This document shows positions 26,143 to 32,896 of a stretch of 64,000 bases of DNA, piece by piece (position 1 is the stretch's first letter; every line of letters begins with the position of its first letter). Source of the DNA: CALNZV01 sp942491115 (GTDB lineage: Bacteria; Desulfobacterota; Desulfobacteria; Desulfobacterales; UBA5852); contig CALNZV010000004.1 in NCBI GenBank assembly GCA_942491115.1, positions 248,001 through 312,000 of the forward strand, in the 5' to 3' direction. The notes below the pieces were generated by a model. The model was not told the origin of the DNA, ran no database searches, and saw only the letters and a program-made list of their open reading frames with translations. A program made the translations under genes and the position numbers.

Positions 26143-27336
26143 ATGAACCTAACGAAAAACTATGTGGTTGACACCAATGTACTGCTGGACGACCCGGATG
26201 CGCTTCTGAAACTCAGGAATGGCAACGAAAACAAGGTCTTCATACCCTACCACGTTCTTTTAGAACTTAATAAATTCAAGAAAAACCCAAAGTTGGGCCA
26301 TCTGGTGTCGAGGGTCGTCACCCACTTGTCAGCGATGCCGGATCAGTTCGAGGTGTTGAAAGCGGAGACGGTGGCCGATTCCTATGTTGGTCTTGTGGAT
26401 CGCCATATCCTCGAGGAAATCGAGGCCAGCGGCCTGTCCGAACCCATCCTGGTGACCAACGACCGGGTATTTCAGATTCAGGCGGGGATCCGGGGAATCA
26501 GGAGTGAAACCTACCGGGATTCAGCGCCCTCGAAGGTGGAGGCGGAGCAATACACCGGCTTTGTCGAGGGGGAGACGGATCCGCCGATCAACAGCTTCCG
26601 TTGGAACGACATCGGGAAACCGGTGTTTTATGGTTCTTCCGGAGAAAAAGTGATCGACTACCAGCATCGAATCTGGAACGTTATTCCACGCAACGTCTAT
26701 CAGAATTTGGCGCTTGAGCTGATGACCCATCCTGAGATCCACGTGGCCTCTATCCAGAGCGACGCCGGATATGGAAAGAGCTTTCTGGCGCTTGCCACCG
26801 CCCTTTATCTCGTATTCGAGCGGAAAACCCACGAGAAAATCTATCTGGTCAAGCCCACCATCGAAATCGGCCAGAAACTGGGCTACCTTCCGGGAAAGCT
26901 CGAAGAAAAGATGGAGCCCTACACCCGCTATATTTCGGAGCTGATGTTCAAGCTTCATGGGCTCAGGCCGGCCAACCGGATTTTCGTCAGCACCGACGAG
27001 GTTCCCCCACGCTACAATCTCAAACGGTTCGAAATACTGCCCCTCGGCTACATCCGGGGAATGAACATCGAAAACGCGGTCGTCATCGTCGATGAGATGC
27101 AGAACCTTTCCAGGCCAGAGTGCCGTGCCCTTCTTTCCCGGATGGGCGAAGGCGTCAAGTGCTTTTGCCTTGGGGACATTCATCAGGTGGACAATCCCTA
27201 TCTCAACATCGAGAACAACGGACTCAATTGGGTGGTCAGCAAATTTAAGGGAAGTAAGATCTATGCCCATCTGGTGCTCAAGGGAGACAAGTCCAGAGGG
27301 CCCATCACCGATCTGGTGATCCGCTCGGGATTATAG
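26143..27336 (+). CDS. PIN-PhoH fusion ATPase (PhoH2 type)
   Basis: A 397-residue protein. An N-terminal PIN RNase domain (VVDTNVLLDDPDAL with Asp9; ILVTNDR) is joined to a PhoH-type P-loop ATPase from about residue 180: Walker A SDAGYGKS at 206-213 (first Gly of the usual motif replaced by Ser) and Walker B NAVVIVDEMQNL, followed by LLSRMGEGVKCFCLGDIHQVD. PhoH2 proteins are RNA helicases with sequence-specific RNase activity, found as toxin-antitoxin pairs in mycobacteria and as single genes elsewhere. No antitoxin-like gene precedes it here; a strong RNA hairpin does. It is slightly shorter than many homologues (about 440-460 residues). Confidence 0.9.
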   Translation: MNLTKNYVVDTNVLLDDPDALLKLRNGNENKVFIPYHVLLELNKFKKNPKLGHLVSRVVTHLSAMPDQFEVLKAETVADSYVGLVDRHILEEIEASGLSEPILVTNDRVFQIQAGIRGIRSETYRDSAPSKVEAEQYTGFVEGETDPPINSFRWNDIGKPVFYGSSGEKVIDYQHRIWNVIPRNVYQNLALELMTHPEIHVASIQSDAGYGKSFLALATALYLVFERKTHEKIYLVKPTIEIGQKLGYLPGKLEEKMEPYTRYISELMFKLHGLRPANRIFVSTDEVPPRYNLKRFEILPLGYIRGMNIENAVVIVDEMQNLSRPECRALLSRMGEGVKCFCLGDIHQVDNPYLNIENNGLNWVVSKFKGSKIYAHLVLKGDKSRGPITDLVIRSGL

Positions 27337-27378
27337 CCTCATTGGGCCGGATTGGCATCGATCGGCCAAGGGAAATCT

Positions 27379-28650
27379 ATGATGAAAGGCGCAGGCACCT
27401 GGCTCCGGCGACTGGCGGCGGACCGTGCACCGGGCCAGTTGGTGATTCAGGTTACCGATCATTGCAATGCCGACTGCCCCCAGTGCGGAATGAACCGGAG
27501 AAAGAGGTATCCCAGAAGTCGCCTCGGCGTGGATGATGCCAGACGGGTCCTTGATGCCGCCGCTTCCAAGGGAGTGAGGGCGGTTTCTTTTACCGGTGGC
27601 GAGCCGCTGCTGTTTCTGGACGATCTCGTTACCCTCATCGACCATGCCGGTTCGGTGGGCATCCCAATGATTCGGACGGGCACCAACGGGTTTCTGTTCA
27701 GGGGGTGGGATCGGCCGGAATTCGAGAGCAGGGTCCACCGTCTTGCCGAACGGCTCTCGGCCACCCCCTTGCGGAATTTTTGGATCAGTATCGACTCGGC
27801 CAATCCTGCTGTGCACGAGGAAATACGGGGGTTCCCCGGGGTGGTGAGAGGCATCGAGAAGGCGGTGTCCATCTTTCATTCCCATGGTTTCTATCCCTCC
27901 GCCAATCTGGGCATCAACCGGCGGGTCGGCGGAGAGTCGCCGGCCATGACCGCCGCCGGTTCCGAGAAGGCTTTTTTTTCGCATTTTAAACATGGGTTCG
28001 ACCGATTTTTCCGGCTGGTCGATCGCCTTGGCTTTACCATTGCCAATGCCTGTTATCCCATGAGCATGAACGATAGTGATGATACCGGACTCGCCCCGGT
28101 CTACGGCGCCAGCTCAACGTCCTCGATCGTCAATTTCCCGCCCAATGAAAAGGCTCTCCTGTTCAAAGCCCTCTTTGAATCGGTAAAGTCCAACCGGTCC
28201 CGGCTTCGGATCTTCTCTCCTCTCTGCGCCCTGCATGCCATCGGACGACAGTTATCCTCCGGGTCGGCCCGGGGCTACCCGTGCCGTGGGGGCCGTGATT
28301 TTTTTTTCGTCGATGCCAGTCATGGGGACACCTTCCCCTGCGGGTTCCGGGGAAGCGAGAACCTGGGCAAGTTCTGGCGGCTGAACGGCATCCCCGGAAA
28401 CCGCGATTCATCCGGGGGGTGCCTTGCTTGTGAATGGGAGTGTTTCAGGGACCCATCGGAAATAATCGGACCCATTCTGGACGGGCTTCACCGGCCGGGG
28501 ACCCTGGCCAGCCGGATCCGTTCGGATCCGGGGTTTTTCGGTCTTTGGGTGGAGGACCTCCGCTACTACCAGGCCTGCGATTATTTCAACGGCAAGGTGC
28601 CGCCGCGCCGCGAGAGGCTAAAGCGTTTCAAGGGCTCGAGCAGCCACTAG
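27379..28650 (+). CDS. Radical SAM protein with SPASM-like C-terminal cysteines
   Basis: A 423-residue enzyme. The 4Fe-4S/SAM motif is HCNADCPQC (Cys29, Cys33, Cys36), followed by FTGGEPLLF, the SAM-binding GGE. The C-terminal region has YPCRGG, FPCGFRG and CLACEWECF, a pattern like SPASM/twitch auxiliary cluster ligands used in peptide or protein maturation. Neither a precursor peptide nor a partner is adjacent, apart from the small four-Cys protein 212 bases on, which is more likely a zinc ribbon. The ATG at 27379 follows AAGGGAAA. It starts 42 bases after the PhoH gene. The substrate is unknown. Confidence 0.82.
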   Translation: MMKGAGTWLRRLAADRAPGQLVIQVTDHCNADCPQCGMNRRKRYPRSRLGVDDARRVLDAAASKGVRAVSFTGGEPLLFLDDLVTLIDHAGSVGIPMIRTGTNGFLFRGWDRPEFESRVHRLAERLSATPLRNFWISIDSANPAVHEEIRGFPGVVRGIEKAVSIFHSHGFYPSANLGINRRVGGESPAMTAAGSEKAFFSHFKHGFDRFFRLVDRLGFTIANACYPMSMNDSDDTGLAPVYGASSTSSIVNFPPNEKALLFKALFESVKSNRSRLRIFSPLCALHAIGRQLSSGSARGYPCRGGRDFFFVDASHGDTFPCGFRGSENLGKFWRLNGIPGNRDSSGGCLACEWECFRDPSEIIGPILDGLHRPGTLASRIRSDPGFFGLWVEDLRYYQACDYFNGKVPPRRERLKRFKGSSSH

Positions 28651-28862
28651 CGGTTGCGGCATCGATGCGGTTTCAATTCCCTCTTGTGCCCCTTTCCCCG
28701 TCCGAGAGCGCCAGACCGCCTTCCATTCGGTCGCACAGTGATTTTCTAGCGGCCGATTAATCCCATTCTAATGCTCGGTGGTTAACATCGGTGAAGAGCC
28801 TGTGGCGACGTCAGCCTTTCACGCCGCCCCGGGCGGGAACTTGACACCCCTGGAGGACCCCC

Positions 28863-29033
28863 ATGACCAAGTCTCCATGTTTGGATTGCGTTTTGAAGGA
28901 TGAAGACAAGAACAACAGCGCCTGCATCAACTGCAAAAAGCGAACGCGTTATGTGTACGGATTGGAGCGGCAACTTGAATTTACGGCCTCCTATGCGGGA
29001 GATCATGACCACGTTCTCCGGATTACCGGTTGA
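28863..29033 (+). CDS. Small four-cysteine (zinc-ribbon-like) protein
   Basis: A 56-residue reading frame that is easily missed by length filters. A textbook ribosome site GGAGG lies six bases before the ATG. It has CLDC (Cys6, Cys9) and CINC (Cys21, Cys24) spaced as a miniature zinc ribbon, followed by KKRTRYVYGLERQLEF. Base use at third positions matches the neighbouring genes. It ends at TGA, and the same frame stays open for the next 74 codons, which look protein-like (see the following entry). Function is unknown; small ribbons of this sort bind nucleic acid or other proteins. Confidence 0.6.
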   Translation: MTKSPCLDCVLKDEDKNNSACINCKKRTRYVYGLERQLEFTASYAGDHDHVLRITG

Positions 29034-29042
29034 CGACGACCC

Positions 29043-29258
29043 TTGCCCGAAAAGGGACCGACCGATGAGCCGCCGCCATTATCCACTCGGCCCTATCCCA
29101 TCGCGGTGGAAACGGATAGCCACCGAATCTATCGATTGGCGGGGCGGAAGCGCTTGGAGGTCACTGATTTGGCGTGCCGCGGTCCACTGCGGGTGAACGC
29201 CTTCGACATTCCTGAACACCAAGTGGAAGAGACGCTTCCGGATGGATTTGTTAAGTAG
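29043..29258 (+). CDS. Possible small ORF or C-terminal continuation of the four-Cys protein
   Basis: A 71-codon frame from TTG, with no ribosome site, in the same phase as the four-Cys gene and directly after its TGA. The stretch IAVETDSHRIYRLAGRKRLEV followed by TDLACRGPLRVN looks like folded protein. Three readings are possible: an independent small gene with a poor start, the C-terminal half of a 131-codon gene broken by a nonsense mutation, or readthrough of TGA. I favour a broken or independent gene over recoding. Confidence 0.35.
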   Translation: MPEKGPTDEPPPLSTRPYPIAVETDSHRIYRLAGRKRLEVTDLACRGPLRVNAFDIPEHQVEETLPDGFVK

Positions 29259-29335
29259 GCATTCCCTGCTGAAACGGGATGCAACAAGAGATCTCCACGG
29301 GTTGCGTCCATTACCGGCCGTTGGATTTTCTACCA

Positions 29336-29956
29336 ATGTCCATTGAAACCCTGGTCGCCCAATACGGTCTCCCGGCGGTTTTCATCGGCACCTTCTTAGA
29401 GGGCGAATGCGTCATCATTGCCGCCGGGCTCTTGGCGTTGAACGGGCAGATGGGATACCCGGCCGCGGCCGTGGCGGCCGTTTCCGGTGCTGTCGCAGGG
29501 GATATGGCCTTCTTTCTCATGGGCCAACGGAGCGATTCCCTGCCCTGGAGACGGTGTCAGTGGTGGCGGGGCGGCCTCCACAGGGCCGGTCGCCTGCTGA
29601 AGCGCCACGAGCGGATGACCCTCGTCGGCTATCGTTTCCTCTACGGGTTGAGGGGTGTCGTTCCGTTTGTGCTTGGGGCGGATGGCTTTTCGTGGAGGCG
29701 TTTCATGGCATACAGCAGCATCGGCGCAGCCGTCTGGACCGGGGCGAACCTGGTTGCCGTATATGGCCTGGGTCGGATCATGCACGTCCATGACCAGCCT
29801 GGGGCATTATCCCGATCGATCGGTCTGGCACTGGTGTTGGTGGCTGTCGTCGGTATCCTCCGGAGACGTCACAACAAGTCTCCCAAAGCTATCGGTCAGG
29901 ATGGCGGCCGTCTTTCGAACGGCGCCTCCACTCGCCCCTCCCCCGGCCCGATGTGA
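29336..29956 (+). CDS. DedA family membrane protein
   Basis: A 206-residue protein of the DedA/VTT family. Visible hallmarks are FIGTFLEGECVIIAAGLLA near the N-terminus with the conserved acidic residue in the re-entrant helix, and GYRFLYGLRGVVPFVLGADG with the conserved Arg and Gly. DedA proteins flip undecaprenyl phosphate or phospholipids across the inner membrane. The ATG at 29336 gives the family N-terminus; a longer frame from 29279 does not. A GC-rich hairpin follows the gene. Confidence 0.85.
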   Translation: MSIETLVAQYGLPAVFIGTFLEGECVIIAAGLLALNGQMGYPAAAVAAVSGAVAGDMAFFLMGQRSDSLPWRRCQWWRGGLHRAGRLLKRHERMTLVGYRFLYGLRGVVPFVLGADGFSWRRFMAYSSIGAAVWTGANLVAVYGLGRIMHVHDQPGALSRSIGLALVLVAVVGILRRRHNKSPKAIGQDGGRLSNGASTRPSPGPM

Positions 29957-30003
29957 GGACCGCCGGTATCACTGGAGACTCATTGGTTGTGACGGGGACT
30001 CAA

Positions 30004-30027
30004 CAGCCGCCCCCGGCTGGGCGGCTG
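30004..30027 (+). terminator. Candidate terminator hairpin after the DedA gene
   Basis: CAGCCGCCC and its exact complement around the six-base loop CCGGCT, 47 bases after the DedA stop. The following GGTCTTCG has no proper T run, so it may be a Rho-assisted end or part of the leader of the next gene. Confidence 0.35.
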
Positions 30028-30061
30028 GGTCTTCGATTCCATACCCGGAAGGACGCCATCC

Positions 30062-30727
30062 ATGCACGGAACCCCAGGGATCACCGCGGGTCTTTTTTTT
30101 ATGTGGATTGTCGCTGCCATGCCCCCATCCCCGGGGGCGGTCATCCATGACTACCGGTACCGGGAATCCACCGGAGATGAGCACCGCTACTACCAGTGGC
30201 AGATGGAAACCGGCCCCCCCGTTATCGTGGTTTCCGAGGACGATCATCGACGCTTCACCAATTGGTGTGACCCTGACGGGGGAACCGTCCGGTGGGAGGT
30301 CCGCTCCGATACCGGCGACCGGGTGGTGGCCGAGAGACGGGACAACGCGATTTATCTCACGGGCCGCTTCCAGGGACGGGCGATTGACCGTCGCATGGAA
30401 ATCGACGCGCTTCCCTGGTTTCAACCCCTATCCTTTTCACTGCGTTCCCTGACGACCGGGTCGGCGAATCACCGCGAGTTTTGGACCATTCGATCGGACA
30501 CCTTGGACGTGCTGCCCATGAGGGCCGAACGAAAGTCCACCGAAATGTTGACGATCGGCGCCCAATCGGTTGAAGCGATACGAATCGTGGTTTCGCCTAA
30601 AGGATGGAGGGGGGCGTTGTGGAAGTCCCGGTATTGGTTTCGCACAAACGACAGTGTATTTCTCCGCTACCACGGCGTCCACGGCCCTCCTGGAACCCCG
30701 CCAACCATCGTCGAATTGATCCCCTGA
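30062..30727 (+). CDS. Secreted protein of unknown function
   Basis: A 221-residue protein not recognised. An N-terminal hydrophobic segment (ITAGLFFMWIVAAMPPSPGA) is a probable signal peptide with cleavage near residue 26. The mature part is mostly beta-strand, rich in Arg, Trp and Tyr, with one Cys. DUF3108-like outer-envelope proteins have a similar feel (sugar- or lipid-binding beta sheets), but I see no decisive motif. GGAAGGA precedes the ATG. It stands alone, converging on the Lgt-like gene. Confidence 0.6.
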   Translation: MHGTPGITAGLFFMWIVAAMPPSPGAVIHDYRYRESTGDEHRYYQWQMETGPPVIVVSEDDHRRFTNWCDPDGGTVRWEVRSDTGDRVVAERRDNAIYLTGRFQGRAIDRRMEIDALPWFQPLSFSLRSLTTGSANHREFWTIRSDTLDVLPMRAERKSTEMLTIGAQSVEAIRIVVSPKGWRGALWKSRYWFRTNDSVFLRYHGVHGPPGTPPTIVELIP

Positions 30728-30810
30728 GATCAACCGACCCATCGCGTGAACCGGTGCCGACCATGCCTGAGGCTTTCCCTGTGGTGCCCAAGATCGGCCC
30801 CGATGAGGGG

Positions 30811-31869
30811 TCAGATCCGGCTGCGGTGGACGTGAAAGGTCACTGTGGAGCCGGTGACCTCGCTTCTTCCCGTGAATAAGAACGTCGAGATCCAGATCAG
30901 TTGCAGACAGATGAGGGGTGCCGGGGACCAAAGGGAGGAAAGCCCCTCAACGATGTCGGGCGGGGCCGCATGCGGACCGGAGGTTCCGATAAAAACCGAT
31001 ATGCCGAAGCCGTAGACAATCGCGACGAGGCTCATCTTCTGGTAGGCTGAGATGCGTCCACCGCCGCGGTAATCCGCACGGAGGAATTCAGAGGCGAATC
31101 GCCAGGCTTGGGTCACCCCTAAACAGAGCATGAACGCGCTTGGATAAAACCCCTGGAGAAACAGATAGAGGCCGGCAAGTCCCGCCATGCAACAGAGTAT
31201 ACAGGTGATGGCTTGGACCGGTACCACCTCCACCCCCTCGAACCCCGTGGCATAGGCGATTTTTTTGGTGGCCCCATAGAACCTGACCCCCTTGGCCCCG
31301 GGCAGTCGCCGCATCCATGACGGACACTCCTGAAGGGGCTTTCCGTAACAGCACCCGAAGCTGATGCAGGCCAGCCGGCCGATTCCTTCTCCAAAGGTGT
31401 AAGCGATGGACACGGCCGCCAGAACGGCCATGGGAGCGACGTGCCCCATGCCCGCAGGCCAAACGGTGCCGGCCAGAAGAACCAGCCAGGGGATCAGCGC
31501 AATGCCCAGAAATGAGGCCCCACCGATGCTGAAGGTGTGCTTCTTCCCCTCCACCAGCCGCGCCACCAGCCGGGAGGCGGGAACGCAGATGAAAAGGACC
31601 GTCGCTACAAGGGTCGCGGTAATCGGGAAAGACACCCCCGAAGCGGACATCAGGACCACGACAACGGCACAGGACAGGGTGTATGCGGCGGCGTTGAAGG
31701 CCCCGTAATAGGTCAAATTGAGTCCCAACCATCGCCCGTCGCTTTCCTTGCGAAGGGGAAGGGACGCCAGGAATTGCCATTTCTCCTGGGGAAGTCTCTT
31801 GAAGCTCCAACGCAGCAATAGGAAGAGAAGAAACCCGAAGGCCAATATGATCCCCTCATTCATTCCCAT
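30811..31869 (-). CDS. Lgt-like (prolipoprotein diacylglyceryl transferase family) membrane protein
   Basis: A 352-residue polytopic protein with about eight membrane helices. The stretch GEGIGRLACISFGCCYGKP is the divergent-Lgt signature; true Lgt has GRxGNFxN there, so the Asn is replaced and two Cys are added. Lgt moves diacylglycerol from phosphatidylglycerol onto the lipobox Cys. This protein probably belongs to a side family acting on another lipid acceptor. AGGAG lies six bases before this ATG, inside the end of the upstream PSD gene. It is the last gene of a three-gene operon with the PSD homologue and a 795-residue unknown. Confidence 0.72.
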   Translation of the reverse strand: MGMNEGIILAFGFLLFLLLRWSFKRLPQEKWQFLASLPLRKESDGRWLGLNLTYYGAFNAAAYTLSCAVVVVLMSASGVSFPITATLVATVLFICVPASRLVARLVEGKKHTFSIGGASFLGIALIPWLVLLAGTVWPAGMGHVAPMAVLAAVSIAYTFGEGIGRLACISFGCCYGKPLQECPSWMRRLPGAKGVRFYGATKKIAYATGFEGVEVVPVQAITCILCCMAGLAGLYLFLQGFYPSAFMLCLGVTQAWRFASEFLRADYRGGGRISAYQKMSLVAIVYGFGISVFIGTSGPHAAPPDIVEGLSSLWSPAPLICLQLIWISTFLFTGRSEVTGSTVTFHVHRSRI

Positions 31870-32893
31870 GGTCATCTCCTGTGGCGCTGCCGATTCGCGT
31901 TCGAACCCGAAGGTCAGTCTCTACCAGGGGCCGGCCGAACCCCTTGGAAAAGCGGCTCGACGCCCCGGCGTGGTGCTGGTTGGCAATGATATCCGGATCG
32001 AACCTCACCCGGCCTCTTTCGAATAGCAAAACATCCACCGAACTCCCCGGTAGAAAAACGCTCTTCGGGCGTCCCTTGTTCAGAAACATCCCCGGGAGTA
32101 TGTCCCGGGGTTCATCGTAGGCAACGTCGCTGTAGCACTGCCGTATGCCTCCAATCATGAGCGCCACCACTTCGATCATGGCCACTTTGCCGACGCCGGT
32201 CCCTCCGTCGACGTCCGTGTCGATGATCGTAACGACCCGCCGGTTTTTGGAGTAGGGAGTGGCCATGGCGACCACCGCGGCAGGGTTGCAGGAATGACAG
32301 GCGCCGTCGACGCCGTAGATATCGACAACCCTCCCCGCTACCGGTGTATGATTGTAATGGTATTTCTCAGGCGTCAGCCGGCAGACGGCATAGTCTCCCC
32401 CCCGAAAGAGGGTTTGCCAGGCGGATTGGTCAGACCCAATCAGTTCTTCGAGATCAAAAAACTTCTCCTTCAAGAAGACAAGGGAGGCCTTGGAAAGAGA
32501 GCCCACGAGAATGCGGGAGTCGGCGGGCGAAACCACGGCGCCGAGGGTGTCGGGCATGGGGCGGCAGTCCCAATAGCGAATTTGCCGCTCGAACAGGCGT
32601 CGCGGCGTGGTCAGCCGATGGGCCGGCGCCAGACATTCGGAGAGATCGATCCCCAGGGTTTCGATGAGCCGACCGGCACCTGTCATTCGAGTGCCGAGAG
32701 GCATGTCGTAGTTGATGAACCCCAGTAGCGAAGTGACCCTCGGCGACACCAGGGCTGAAAACAGGATGGGAATGCGCTCCCGGGCGGTGGAGTAGATGTG
32801 GCTGATCAGTTGATCGGAGAAGAGGGTTTCGGTGACCACCCGGCCAGAATCCCGTTCGATGAACTGATGGGAAGGCAGTTGAGCGGTTGCCAC
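31856..32893 (-). CDS. Phosphatidylserine decarboxylase family protein
   Basis: A 345-residue homologue of PSD proenzymes. The catalytic pieces can be aligned: VVSPADSRI (Asp of the DHS triad), TPEKYHYNHTPVAGRV (His) and FLPGSSVDVLLFE, where GSS replaces the usual LGST self-cleavage site, so it should cut into alpha and beta chains and form a pyruvoyl group. PSD makes phosphatidylethanolamine; paralogues decarboxylate other substrates. The N-terminal 100 residues are longer than in bacterial Psd. It starts three bases after the 795-residue gene and overlaps the Lgt-like gene by 14 bases. Whether it is the housekeeping Psd is unclear, because no PssA is beside it. Confidence 0.82.
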   Translation of the reverse strand: MATAQLPSHQFIERDSGRVVTETLFSDQLISHIYSTARERIPILFSALVSPRVTSLLGFINYDMPLGTRMTGAGRLIETLGIDLSECLAPAHRLTTPRRLFERQIRYWDCRPMPDTLGAVVSPADSRILVGSLSKASLVFLKEKFFDLEELIGSDQSAWQTLFRGGDYAVCRLTPEKYHYNHTPVAGRVVDIYGVDGACHSCNPAAVVAMATPYSKNRRVVTIIDTDVDGGTGVGKVAMIEVVALMIGGIRQCYSDVAYDEPRDILPGMFLNKGRPKSVFLPGSSVDVLLFERGRVRFDPDIIANQHHAGASSRFSKGFGRPLVETDLRVRTRIGSATGDDHGNE

Positions 32894-32896
32894 TGG

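Noticed and set aside
29031..29050. Selenocysteine reading of the TGA after the four-Cys gene
   Set aside because: The stem after the TGA is short and its loop too close (about 11 bases); there is no CxxU-like context and no sel gene in view.
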